A stretch of 64,000 nt of DNA from Tetmemena sp. SeJ-2015. Its lineage: Eukaryota; Ciliophora; Spirotrichea; Sporadotrichida; Oxytrichidae. Of this stretch, positions 22,501 to 32,929 are shown piece by piece. The DNA lies in the NCBI GenBank assembly GCA_027382625.1, contig JAJKFJ010022274.1, forward strand, positions 1-64,000, read 5' to 3'. The notes beneath the pieces were generated by a model. The model was not told where the DNA came from. It ran no database searches and was given only the letters and a program-made list of their open reading frames with translations. How positions within the stretch are numbered: the stretch's first letter is position 1; each line of letters opens with the position of its first letter. The translations under genes and the position numbers were made by a program.

Positions 22501-25195
22501 CTTACTTTGATTTGAATTGATGCTGTTGTTTTCAAAGTAAAGGTTATTATAGGTTTGCGTTGCTGACTTTGGCTAAGTTGATCCTTTCATGAAGCAGAAT
22601 TATTATTTAAATATATATTAAAAATGCATTCTAGTTCTTATCAACTAGAAAGAAAACAATAAGTAAATGAAGCAAGCCTTACTGGTATTATATTTAAGAA
22701 TTTACTTCAAATCAGTGATAGATTAAAAGAATAAATGAAGAGAAGCAATTTCTTAAAAGTTGAAAGATCACAAACATCGTTTTGTTCTCTATCAAAAATT
22801 GAAACGATCTTCTCTTTTAAAAATATTTGCAGCTTCTCTCATCTCCTACTCCACTTTCAATAGAACTTGTGAAATTTATAATTCTATACTAAATTCTCCT
22901 CATAGAAGATGCAAAAACTTAAATTTCTTTAAAATTTATAAATAATTGAATGGTTTAAACAGTATATAAACACTTCAAATACGACCTATTTGTTCTAATT
23001 ATTTTTAATAATATGAGCAATATTGATGAATGTAAGTCCATCCACATACACTTTTGCTTATGAAGTAAATACGAGCATTATTCTTGAGTAAATAACACAG
23101 TTTATGAATTATAGAGGAGAATTTAATAAAAAAGATAATTAAATTAGAAATTATATTAGAAATTATATTAAAATGGAATAATATCGTTTTTTTGAAGTGT
23201 TTCCAATTTGAATAATTATTACACCATTATTTTCGCATAAATTTTAAGAACATTTTATCCTTGATACTTTTGTGCTGGAGCGCTCAGTACAGAGTTATAT
23301 GCGACACATTTTTTTATAAGGTCGACATTTGGAGTATAGGAATTTACGCGAAACATATCTCGTAGCTGAAAGGTGATTGAGGTGATGATTATAGAAGATA
23401 CTTACATTAATTTTCGATAAGTTATCGAACAAGCTGCAGATCATGGGGTTGAATATGCAATTTAAACTGACATGAAGTTGCAACTCTCCATTTAATAATT
23501 TAACCAATCACCTATTTTAATAAAAATTCCTACTATAATAAAATATGGAGAGGGGAGGAGAGCATACCTACAATTCCAAAATTAATTTGACTATTCATAC
23601 CTATTTTCAAATGAATTGCTGAAAAGTGATAAAAATTTACTTCAAATAAAATAAATACTTTATTTGATCAAAATTTGAGATAATATTTAGAATTGATTTT
23701 TCCAAATCAGAAAAAAATTAATTCGTTGATGTACATTAAATACTCTGTCTTTTAAAAATATAAGAGTTAGAAATTTGAGTATTAGAGTGCAAAAGAATGT
23801 ATATCAAAAAGAAAATTTCCAGAGCACTGAATTCAGGCCAGATTGAAAGAAGTTGGAGTGAAAGGTGAAAATGTAATTTCTATTCTTCAATTCTTCAATG
23901 GATTTCTGATATCAGTTTTGTCATTACTATGCTATTTAGTTGGGTTAGTCACTCACCATTCTTGAATCTTAGCCAAAACATTTTGAATTGTGTCAGACTA
24001 CTCTCTTGAAAGAGTGGTATGAGTTCTTATTCTGGTTATTGTTAGGGCTGTTGAGTTCCACATTTAAACTAAGAGATAATTCAAATTAAAAAGTATTATA
24101 TTAAATGAATGACATCAAAGCATTCACACTTTCAAAAAAAAATTGCGTAATTTTCTTGGATTCTCTTGTCTAATTAGAAAAAGACATAAAAGCTGATATG
24201 GAAGGATTATAAAAGGTTTCAACCATCACTTCCTCTAAAATATAGTAGAAGGTGTAGTTATAAGCTTAAGTTTGTCCTGAGCTCTATATAAGAACTAAAA
24301 AGGCTTGCAGCTGAGTGGCAGTTACATTATTTTGCAACATGTTTCTCGTTATTATATTCTCCATTGTCATTGCGCTAATGTAAAACAACCAAATTTAAAT
24401 ATAAAATATATATTATTTTTATTCCTGTGTGCAAATGCTTAAAAAATATGCTCAGCTGTTATATTTTCGAAAACAAAAAAGTTTTTTCTTCCAGCAGCTG
24501 TATCAGCAGCTCTTGCGAGGACATAGAAGTATAAATAAGAAGTAGTGGCCTATGAATTCTAGTCCATCTGATGCATCAGATGATACGTAATTGTTGGCAT
24601 ATATTATTGTTCTGTTTCTACGGTCAACTGGTAAACTTGGGCAGACAGCTGGAGCATCTATAATGAGTCCATACTTGTTTGCATCTTAAAAAATGAAAAC
24701 GATTGCATCATCTATAATTGCAAAGTTTCTGAATGTGTTTCCTGTTATGGTTATATTATTGAAGGTCAAGAAGTAGATGAAAGGATATATTTATAAGAAA
24801 GGATAAGGGTTTGAAAGGTATCTCTAGCCCTTTATAGTGTTCCTTCTAAATGTTAAATTCCCATTGAACGTGTTGATAGATAGTTATGAGCAGTCAGTCT
24901 GAAGGACGATGCCTTCATTGTTCCAATCAGTTATGATTGTGGAGTCTTCCATTAAGAGGTTCAGAGGGGTGAAGGATGATGCAATTTTTCCATAGATTTT
25001 AATTGTCAAGTTCTATAATTAAATTTAAAAAAGATTTGGATTTTTCATTTTTAGTAATATTTGAAGTTTAAAATCTATGAATTAATTTTACCTATAAGAG
25101 AATAGTTTTAGATTGTATATCCCATAGGAATAGAAATCTCTTTGCTTCATTTTTAATGTCAATGTCATTTTTTATCTCTAAGTTATTCAAATTAC
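13566..25195 (-). CDS. Gene D: beta-helix/Cys-rich multi-pass membrane protein, many IESs
   Basis: Segments run from about 25190 to 13566. The first two thirds (about 25085-25190, 24460-25010, 24130-24375, 23975-24060, 22490-22600, 21010-21190, 20150-20590, 18200-19080, 17430-18050) encode short repeats such as NNITITGNTFRNF and LTFNNNQF, typical of a right-handed parallel beta-helix. Next come a YAPYGP block, a Cys-rich module (CKLCDQGYYS, then CPGGSI and GYWRSS, 16935-17123), and a C-terminal domain of several membrane helices with MSIDCFL, DLDIRCWDTYH and YFYWEF (14720-15960). This order is that of a large ciliate surface protein family. Candidate stops are TGA at 14413-14415 and, after a basic tail, 13566-13568. 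One intron and five IESs are resolved below; the larger gaps hold palindromes and dispersed repeats. Function is unknown. It could be two adjacent genes. Confidence 0.75.
15153..15169 (-). other. Gene D IES, pointer AACTTA, 11 bp removed
   Basis: Pointer copies are at 15164-15169 and 15153-15158. Excision turns an apparent frameshift into LLRKNQANLDKKDFLGKYKY, continuous through the conserved YWEF helix. The spacer between pointers is 5 bp. Confidence 0.85.
15363..15381 (-). other. Gene D IES, pointer AAGTTAAA, 11 bp removed
   Basis: The 8-bp repeat occurs at 15374-15381 and 15363-15370 with only 3 bp between. Excision joins KDGFKL to KSLYYCMEIDNGEQW in frame. Confidence 0.8.
15603..15626 (-). 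other. Gene D IES, pointer AAGC, 20 bp removed
   Basis: Pointer copies are at 15623-15626 and 15603-15606. Excision gives MSIDCFLNDKPTYFLQTLMM, the expected continuation in this family. Confidence 0.88.
15916..15934 (-). other. Gene D IES, pointer AATAT, 14 bp removed
   Basis: Pointer copies are at 15930-15934 and 15916-15920. Excision joins TCNFCPSKTTN to IIAIVGTFLALN, linking the last Cys pair to the first membrane helix. Confidence 0.85.
17124..17154 (-). other. 31-nt GT-AG intron in gene D
   Basis: The sequence runs from GTAAGTATT to GATTTAG in the gene direction. Removal joins ALNSGE to CKLCDQGYYS in frame. No direct repeat at its borders gives the same product, so an intron fits and an IES does not. 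Confidence 0.8.
19390..19655 (-). repeat. Dispersed repeat copy with acidic ORF tail alongside
   Basis: On the minus strand 19390-19490 carries a block (CGAACAAGCTGCAAATCAGG) shared with copies near 22300, 23430 and 54435. Next to it, minus frame 19515-19620 reads SSSKSHTSSDQDEDDDNEE and ends in TGA, which resembles a real acidic C-terminus. Whether that tail belongs to the repeat, to gene D or to another gene is open. Confidence 0.5.
21225..22160. repeat. 0.9-kb imperfect palindrome with tRNA-like T-arm motifs
   Basis: Left-arm landmarks (GGTTAGGTCAAA, GTTCAAAATTATTT, GTTGTAAGG, ACCCGATCT) recur inverted on the right, giving arms of about 400 bp around a centre near 21700. The inner part is GC-rich and holds GGGTTCGAACCC at 21656-21667 and, inverted, GGGTTCAAATCC near 21765, both like a Pol III B box. 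No complete tRNA fold is present. It lies in a gap of gene D. Confidence 0.7.
23290..23515 (+). repeat. Dispersed repeat copy with Pol III-like A box
   Basis: Related to 54180-54530 along most of its length (GCGACACA, TATCTCG, AAGCTGCA.ATCA, TTTAAACTG, CTCCATTT). TAGCTGAAAGG at 23363-23373 fits the A-box pattern, and a B-box-like GGGTTGAAT follows near 23446. A tRNA-derived SINE is possible. Confidence 0.5.
24552..24583 (-). other. Gene D IES, pointer TCAT, 28 bp removed, holds a palindrome
   Basis: Pointer copies are at 24580-24583 and 24552-24555. Excision joins YANNYVS to QATTSYLYFYVLARAADT in frame. The IES contains most of the perfect 18-bp palindrome CATCTGATGCATCAGATG (24565-24582). 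Confidence 0.85.
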
Positions 25196-25199
25196 AATA

Positions 25200-26120
25200 A
25201 ATACATTAATTGTAACAAAGATTTAAAGAAAAGTTAAAGCCACCAAATTAAATATAAATCACAGTAAATAAAAGATAGGATTGAGATAAATAATTTTGCT
25301 TGTGCTATTATGATAGTCTTAAACGATTGCTGATAAAACAATTCATAAATATTTTTAATGATATTTCTTTTATTTTATTAGAAAAAATATCACAGATTAA
25401 ATAAATACTTTTGTAGCCTGGATAATAATTTAGGAGGGTGGCCAATAAATAAATTTGATAAAAAATAAAAAAAAATCATGAGCATTCTTCGATCATCAAC
25501 TATACTCTTTCCAAATGAATTCCTAAATAAAAAAGTCCAACTTCACAGAACCAAAAAGATTATAGATAAATTGATTCTTTTTCCCTCAAATATGATATAG
25601 AGATTTTATTTTTGTACAAAATATAAAAAAATATTAAATTTTAATAAATTTTGATTCATATATAAAATTTCAAATAAAAATCTCCTCAATAGAATCAATA
25701 ATATTTTATTTCTTTATAGGAAATTTCTGTAAAAATATATTGCCATTAACTTATTTTCTCTAATAACTTGATGTATAAATTTAAATATTTTTATTATGAG
25801 AATAATGATAGAGACGTTGCTTCTTAAGATTAAATAAAATTACCAACTCTGACTTGGAAATAATTATTGCAATACACAAATATTAAAGATATTTAGATTT
25901 ATTGCAAATCATTAAAATCTTTTTATAGAAATTATAACTCTAAAGCTCATTAATAAATTAAAAAAAGAGCATTATATATTTCTAAAATTATAAATTAGGT
26001 TATTATATCGTATAATTTAATAATATAATACGAGAGATTCTCTTTAGGTCAAAGCTTATGAAGCAATTTATATTTTTAAATTATAAAAATTAAAATCTTA
26101 ATTTTGTCTTGAGTTGCCCT
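25200..26120. other. AT-rich spacer
   Basis: No coding segment, repeat or RNA gene is recognised between gene D and the TBE element. Confidence 0.4.
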
Positions 26121-26390
26121 ATTAAAAACCCCATAATATGATAAGAAAGTGAGAATAAATGTGTATAGTTAGTTTTTTTATTAATACTTATAATCATGCG
26201 AGTCAAACTCAAATTACTCAAAAATAAATACATGATCCACCCTTATCTCAGTTTAAATTTTGACTCTAAGGTATGGATGTAGTCACCCTTAAATCAGTAG
26301 TAATAGCCAGTTCTCAACATCAACTCCATCGCAAAAATGTTGAGAGTGCCAGCGCGCACTATACTCTCGCATTTGAAAGTTGCTTTGCAG

Positions 26391-27165
26391 ATGAAAAAGG
26401 TTGGAGTTGCAGCTGTTCCTAAATCGCACTTCTAAGTTTCAAGATGGGGCACATCAATTATTTGATTGATCCTCAAACTCTTCGCCACTAAGCGCACTTC
26501 AGTTTGGAGGAGAAGTTTCTTCCATAGATAGTTTCCTTATCTCAAAAAATTCTCTCCGTAGACTGTAGCAAACAATCTATCGTTGAAATGGCAAAACGTA
26601 CAAAACTGTGAATCGAGTAAAACGCGAATAGATTTCACAAAGCCATTTTATTAAAATAATCTGAAATATATTTACACTGCTCAGGTGTGAAAGGGATAGC
26701 GTGAAGTTTGTATGTGCTGACGAAGCTGTGTTCACACACAACACCTTCATGAAGAAGAGTTGGTACAAGAAGCAGGGAATAACATAGAAGTTTAGAAAAA
26801 GTAAATATAACTACAAGTGCTTTACTTGCAGGAATCAGCGAAGACTCAGGCTTAGAAGCTTATGCCCTTCATCCTCGCTCTATCAAGCGAGAGAGCAGTA
26901 TGGTTCGTTCCTTAAGAAGCTCAGAGAGAAGATCACAGACGGTGAGATCGTTCTACTCGTTGACAACCTCAGCGTACACAAGACAAAGGAAGCGAAGAAG
27001 CATAGCTGAGTTGAACATCACTCCTGTTTTTAATGTTCCTACTCGCCAGAGTTCAACGGCATTGAGTTTTTACTGCTGGAACTTAGTTAAGGGACACTAT
27101 AAAGGGAAATTGTAAAATATTTAAAAGGGGGAAAAAGTTTTTAAGCTTAAATTAAGTGAAAATTT
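26391..27165 (+). pseudogene. TBE transposase, frameshifted
   Basis: This is the same protein as at 34795-35545 with more indels. Recognisable pieces are DEAVFTHN, EKITDGEIV and LNITPVFNVP. It has the in-frame TGA shared with the other copies (after IYR, near 26582). It cannot make an intact enzyme as it stands. Confidence 0.9.
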
Positions 27166-27181
27166 TTGGATTTTGTTAACT

Positions 27182-27945
27182 TGAAAGAGGTTTCTTAAGA
27201 AGGTTCCTTTCTCTCTTCTGTTGGGCCAGATGGACTAGCTTCCTCATCTTCGAACCCGCTCCCGCATCTATGTGCATCTTTGTCGTCCCTAAGTTTGTAT
27301 AGTGATAGACGCTTGCTCACCTCGATGCTTGTATTTTGCTTTCGTGCTCTGAATACCCTTTTCTCTCTCCTTCATTTAAATAAGATGCCAGTGCCAGGTT
27401 TTTTCTACACAGTTAAACTTCTAAAACTTACTAGAGAAGTAGGGATACTTCTGAAGCTGCTCAAACCATTCGTCGCTGATAACTATTCTTGCTTCTTTGG
27501 GTCGTTCTCCTCTACTTAGAATCTCTTTCCCGTGTGGATCTTCAATGATTTCTTTGAGGGATCTGCACGTACAGTAGCAAAGGACCCCAAAGAAGAACCT
27601 TCGTCTGGCAACTTGTTTGAGAGTTGTTCTTGTTGGGAAAGGGAAATAGAGCAACCTCCGGATCTCCCATCGCATGTCAACATATTAGTGACTGAGATCT
27701 CAGGATAGTTTGGGGGATCTCCATCTTTTTGAACATCGATTGTTTTGAGAGCTTTCTTCTCATCAGCAAAAATTTGGGCTTTGAGGAACGAGATCTTTGT
27801 TCCATACATTGTCGGAAGGAACAAACCAACTAAGATTATTATTACTCCATAGAATGAGAGCTTCTTACCTTGCTAAGTCGGTTCAATGCAGTGGAACATT
27901 TGGTCTATAGTTGCAATCATACTTGAATGCGATATGAAACCAGAG
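27182..27945 (-). pseudogene. TBE small convergent ORF, decayed
   Basis: It is convergent with the transposase. It reads from MIATIDQMFHCIEPTQQGKK and a membrane segment (VIIILVGLFLPTMYG) through DPEVALFP and VISDEWFEQLQKYP to SGPTEERKEP, with several indels. By position it matches the roughly 22-kDa ORF described in TBE elements; its role in transposition is not known to me. Confidence 0.75.
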
Positions 27946-28508
27946 GAAATACTACTAGTGTGAAAGTGAAGATGATGCAATATAATTCGCAACAAGACAT
28001 TGTAAGATAGACAAGGTATCAGAACCTTTGAAAAAGTTAGAAGTAATAATCAAGCAACCTATGAAACCTAAACACTCCAGTTATCTGAGATAGAGGAAGC
28101 ACTTAAAGGTATAAAGTTCAGAAAAATATGAGACAGACGTCAAGGCCACCTTCCTAGAAGACTTTAGATTGCCTGTTTAGGGTTAAAATTTAGCATGATT
28201 ATAAGTATTAATAAAGAAATTAATTATACACAACTTATTTTCACTTTCTTATCATATTATGGGGTTTTGGGGTTTTGATTCTCTTATATTATAGTTGAGA
28301 ATGAAATTAAAATATTTGATTGATCAAAATAATAAATGATTGTTGCAATTAATGGCAGTTCAAATATGGTACGCGATCCTTTATTTTAGGGTTGTTCAAT
28401 AGTCATTCAAAAATTAATATTTAAATTGCTGATAAATATTTATTTTCATTGGATTTAATTAGAACTGTTTCAAGCAATTCTATATTTTAATTTCCTGCCA
28501 TCATTTCA

Positions 28509-29071
28509 TAGATATGAAAGGACAAGTTTTGCCACATCAAAAGTTAAAGGTCTTTGAGACCGTATCTAGTTATTGGATCTCAGTAGTAACTTAAAATCCA
28601 TATTTTTTGCGATCTTCTCAATTTATTTGAGAATCTAAAGTCTGCTACTGCCTTTTGTGATCTAGATGTTTCTGTGTTCCAATAGTTTAGATGGCGTCAC
28701 CAAATTTAGTATTGAGGGTCCTATAAGGACCTAAGGAAATGCGTCTTTATGTCACCTACTTTGAGGACTGTAAGATAGTTGAGAGAAGAAGCGTCAGCAA
28801 GTAGAGAAAAGGGTTCATGATTTGCTGTAAGAGTGTAGGTGATATCGTTCCTTATAGGACCCTCAATACTAATTTTGCTGACGCCATCTAAACTATTGGA
28901 ACACAGAAACATCGAGACCACAAAATACAGCAACAGACTTTAGATTGTCAAATCATTTGAGAAGATTGCAAAAACTATGGATTTTGTGCTACTACTGAGA
29001 TCCAACAACTAGATACGGTCTCAAAGACCTTTATCTTTTGCTGTGGCCAAATTTGTCTTTTCTTATCTATC
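28509..29071. repeat. Inverted duplication of the 5' end of a secreted-protein gene
   Basis: Arms of about 230 bp (28509-28740 and 28838-29071) are inverted around a centre of about 100 bp. The minus reading encodes a hydrophobic signal-like leader (LLLYFVVSMFLCSNS), then LDGVSKISIEGPIRNDI and KVGDIKTHFLRSL before entering the other arm; the left arm encodes a diverged copy of the same leader on the plus strand. It is thus a gene fragment in both orientations, not an intact gene. Confidence 0.7.
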
Positions 29072-29299
29072 ACCTGATAGACTGGAAATTTAAATAGAGA
29101 ATTGTTTGAAACAGTGCTAATTAAATACAATGAAAATAAATTTTCAATCAATGATAATTGTAGGTTCTTCTTTAATTATTAATAACGCACCTTTCTCTAG
29201 TAAGAATATACTTGAACACTCTTCATAAATATTTAATCTTTATTGAGTTAATTATTCATTATTTATAATGGAGTGAAACTTATACTCCGTGGCACCAAA

Positions 29300-29390
29300 A
29301 GTATCAATAAGTTTCTGAAGGAGGACTTTCCATAATATCCATCAAATCACCTGCTCTGTCTCCATTCTCTGCTGCCCTTGAAAGTAATTT
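29300..29390 (-). CDS. Short coding segment
   Basis: The minus frame reads LLSRAAENGDRAGDLMDIM, then ESPPSETY and TGA. GC is high for the region. It is probably a single segment of an unidentified gene; the partner segments are not located. Confidence 0.4.
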
Positions 29391-29670
29391 TTTTAAGATT
29401 GGCCTAAGAATTTAAAATAAGATCTTTTAGCAGGTATGAAAGCGTGTAATAGATATCATTTAACTTTTTCTATTGTGATAAATCTAATCTAAATCATTTA
29501 TAGGAGTCATAAAAAGGCTGTACGGAGAAAGAGATGGAAAACCTTGACTTCTCGGGAGTAAAAATTTCACTTCAAATAAATTCTTAGATATAATAGGAAT
29601 TTTGTGTGAGAACTTTGTGAAAAAGCTTATAAAATAATTATTTAAAGCTATATCTGGTCTGTAATAGAAT

Positions 29671-30147
29671 AATAATAATAATTAAGGGAATTAAAGGGCC
29701 CCCGGCATAAATAAGATAGGCCGTGACGTCAATGATATTGCTGTGACGCACTTATCTGACGCACACAAACCTACCAGCCGAATAGGGATATTAAACACGT
29801 TGCCCCGCCACCTCACACTCTGAGCAGAAGCCCCCTGGCTTCTGCGCTGCTCCACAGCGCCTTGCTTCGTTGTCCAGCTGCATGACTGAGTGTTTGCCCA
29901 TAGATCACATCCCTCCACGCCTACAAGGATTAGGAAGGTGAGTGGGAGACCACTCACCTTTGATTATCTCTCCAGTGAGCAGCCCAACCACCTTCCCCAG
30001 GACTTCGGCTGCCATTATCCCTTGCCTCTTTTAAGCACTCACCCACCAGCCAATGGATTACCAAACCAGAAAGCCTTCAGGGAAAGGGCGACCGGTGCCT
30101 AGTGCCGGTCGTGTGCGTCCTGAATTTTAACTTTCTAATTTAATAAT
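29671..30147 (-). mobile_element. SINE-like retroelement, copy 2
   Basis: 477 bp, inverted relative to copy 1. It is bounded by a perfect 14-bp direct repeat GTCTGTAATAGAAT (29657-29670 and 30148-30161), with its (TTA)n tail at the left end. The three stems of copy 1 are kept while the loops differ (for example GAGA in place of TT between AGGTGAGTGG and its complement). This conservation of stems points to a structured RNA. Confidence 0.9.
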
Positions 30148-30369
30148 GTCTGTAATAGAATATCGCTTTGGATCCAAGTTTATCTGGATTCTAAACTAAA
30201 TTTAGTGGAATAAGTAATAATATTTTATGCATAAATTTTGTAATTAGTTTAACCATCGTAACTCCTATAAATTATGAAAATTTTAGAAAAAAATGGAATA
30301 TATTTTTTCTTAAGTCAAATAGTTAGTTACCTTATTGTAAGATTAAATAATAAATAGATTAAGAGCATT

Positions 30370-30793
30370 TAGATTTTTGTTAACTTTAAGAGATTGCAAG
30401 TTTGAAATAATATTTTATTTGACTGTATCTCCTTTGAGAGTAGATGAAAATTTTATTTGTCTACGGGTAGATAATTGTAAAGTTCAATGATGGCTGAGTT
30501 AATTTTTTTGAAGGGATAATTTTATGATCCCAGTTCCAGTTCTTTTAAAGAACCTGAGTCCACATAAATTTTAAGGTAATCATATATGGATATGCTATAT
30601 AATTCGACATATTTTACAAATAAGCCCCTTATTTTATTGTCTAAAAGGGTTAGGTTTGGGGAAATATATTCCTACATCTGCAATATCTTATCTTTTAGGG
30701 AGCAGAAATAGAGCTTCCCCTTTTTATAACTATTGTCCATTTTTAAGAAAGAAATGTTGAAAGGCTTTTTTATACATAATAATGTTCATGATG
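30370..30793 (-). CDS. Coding segment of unknown gene
   Basis: About 140 codons without TGA: KPFNISFLKMDNSYKKGKLY, then SPNLTLLDNKIRGLFVKYVE and SGSLKELELGSQNYPFKK. The amino-acid make-up is that of a soluble protein and unlike AT noise. The ends are undefined. I do not recognise the family. Confidence 0.5.
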
Positions 30794-31049
30794 GCCAAAA
30801 CTATTTTACTTCAAAAAATAAAATTATGCTAGATAAGAATAGGAAGCTTCTTTTTAGATACTACTAAGATAATAATTTACTCTGATCATCAATATACTAG
30901 AAGTCAATATAACTTTCTGTTTTAAAAAATAAAAATTATAGGAAAAATGATTATGTAAATAGTTGTAGAATTTGTAGAAATAAACTCTGACAAAGTGAGA
31001 ATATATTTTGAAGTATGCATAAAATATTATGGCTAAGAATTGCAATGCT

Positions 31050-32300
31050 GATAGTGTTCTATTATTTACTATAAGGATAAAAAGTTATGATTTTAAACTT
31101 TTGCCTCGATGTAAAATTGATGTCACCACTATTCAGTGAATCAATTACTTCCAGATTTACTTCAGAAAGTTATAACAAATTATGAAAGAAGTACGAGAAC
31201 ACTTCTTCTCTTTTGGTAGAATTGAAGCAGTAGAAGAGTGAAGTCTACTAAAAAAACGATAAAGATATAGTAATAAGAGCAAAAAGAAGTTATGAGTTTA
31301 TGATATACAAAAATCCTTCACCATTAATTAAATTTTAAATTTGGATTGTATTGGGATAGTTATAATCTTAGAATTTTAGAGAAAAATAGATTGAGGAACT
31401 TCAATCATAACAGATGATAGGAGATCATATCATAACAAAAAAGAAAAATATCTAGACATATTGTATAAATATATCTCTTCGAGGTTTAAGGATCAAGATC
31501 TAATATATAAGATTAATAGGGTAAGCCAGGCATTTTCTTTGAAGATAAACTATATAAATGCGAAGAAATTATTTGTAGAAATAGCAATCAAAATATAATT
31601 AAATCTCTTAGTATAGATAAGAAGAAGATATTTAATGAAAAATTTGCGATGATATTTTAAAGTAAAGTAAAGTAAAATTTAGGGAATATAAATAATAATC
31701 AATTTAAAAACCAGCACTTATTACAGTACTAGTTAATAAATCGTATTACTATCCTATGTAAGATGGCTTTATATTAAGGTTTATAGGGATACTTTCAATC
31801 CAGTAGGCAACCACTAGCATTAAAATTTCCTATACTTGCTGGGATCTGTCTCCTTGTTTGCTCTGCTTCCAGCTTGCGATGATATTTTAATACTCAAATA
31901 TTACTCATTTGTAACTAATTTCTGCTTTATTGGAAGATTTTTTATTTAAAAAAAAGGATGAAGAGCTTTCTCCACCTTTTATCTTTCTTCCAAAATCTGA
32001 TCTGTATCTAAAAATTAGAATTAAAATTCTAGTCTCGATCTAAATCATATCAATTGAGCATGCTGAAATGCATTCTAGAGTTTCTAAATTTAAGTAATCG
32101 TTGTAATTTTCGCAAAGTAAGCTTTAAATTGTTAATATAATTTGATTTTTTGATAAGCATTTATTCTACGAATAGCACAAGTTGAAAATAAATTTACATA
32201 AATTTTATTGTCATCATTAGCCCCGCAAAAAAAATTATAAAGCAACTGCAAGCTGAAAATATATAAAATTACATCCCAAATGTAGAAATAAAATAAAAAG
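31050..32300. other. Stretch without a supported gene
   Basis: Mostly AT-rich. Weak coding-like pieces occur near 31110-31320 on the plus strand, but frames do not join convincingly. Confidence 0.35.
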
Positions 32301-32319
32301 TAATAAATAAGAAGACAGT

Positions 32320-32738
32320 TATCGCCTTACATTAGCATGTATTTGTTGAAGAGTTAAAATACTAGGAGTTGCTACATTTTTTTATTTGAATTACAATAGG
32401 AGCATTAAGAATTGATGAGGACCATGTTAGGGTTTGCACAGCTTTAACAATTGGTCTTGCTAAGACATTAGCCACAACCTAAGTCAGAGCAGCCTAAACC
32501 AATTAAAATACTTAAACTACCTTAACAACTAGAAGTAGTCACATCAAAATAAAGTAAAATATTACTTGCCTATATTTAAATCTATTTTAAAGGAATTTAC
32601 TGAGATGTCAGGGTACATTGTGAGTCTAAATTTCAGGACTTTATATCGTATTATTTTTACAGTCCGAAAATAGGAGATAGCTAAAATGATTGCGACTGAG
32701 ATATGCAAAGTTGAGACTTAAGAGTTTAGGATTTTCAT
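32320..32738 (-). CDS. Gene G: N-terminal part of a secreted or membrane protein
   Basis: The ATG at 32738 opens MKILNSQVSTLHISVAIILA, a signal anchor or signal peptide, followed by TVKIIRYKVLKFRLTMYPDI. After a break near 32560 the minus frame continues with QVVANVLARPIVKAVQTLTW and CSNSQYFNSSTNTCQC, a Cys pattern common in ciliate surface proteins. The break is an IES or intron not resolved here. The downstream end is undefined. Confidence 0.55.
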
Positions 32739-32929
32739 TTGAAATAAATTTAAGTTATAAATGTTATTAAGTTATTCAGCTTTATTCTTCATCTGTTCAC
32801 AGTAAGAGCATAAGATATTATTAATCAGCTTAAACTTATTATACCTAAGAATCTAAAAGAAAATCGTGAAACCTTAGAGAAATACAGTCTAATTGTACAT
32901 GATCGAATGCAATGGTGGAAGTGAATAAA

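Larger units (their letters stand above)
26124..28277 (+). mobile_element. TBE-type transposon, internally shortened, copy 1
   Basis: Inverted terminal repeats of roughly 78 bp: the right end is GGGGTTTTGGGGTTTTG preceded by TCTTATCATATTAT, and the left end is the complement but with only one C4A4 unit (AAAAACCCC). The 3-bp duplication ATT flanks it (26121-26123 and 28278-28280). Known TBEs are about 4 kb with three ORFs; this copy is 2154 bp, with decayed transposase and small convergent-ORF remnants and only a trace (about 28035-28180) of anything further. Confidence 0.93.

Noticed and set aside
26577..26768. Minus-strand 63-aa ORF, and its longer relative at 34804-35187
   Set aside because: Antisense of the TBE transposase N-terminus and catalytic start; the plus reading has the D35E motif.
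27280..27519. Plus-strand 79-aa ORF
   Set aside because: It is the antisense of the TBE small ORF, whose reading is supported by two other copies.
28261..28277. G4T4 repeats suggesting a chromosome end or telomere addition site
   Set aside because: They are the terminal nucleotides of a TBE inverted repeat, followed by a 3-bp target duplication and unique DNA; the same holds at 52334-52350.
29691..30102. Overlapping ORFs on both strands of the SINE-like element
   Set aside because: They are not conserved in frame in the other copy; GC-rich composition alone keeps them open.
31190..31250. RRM-like peptide (VREHFFSFGRIEAVEE)
   Set aside because: Only 17 codons before TGA and no second RNP motif; too short to call.
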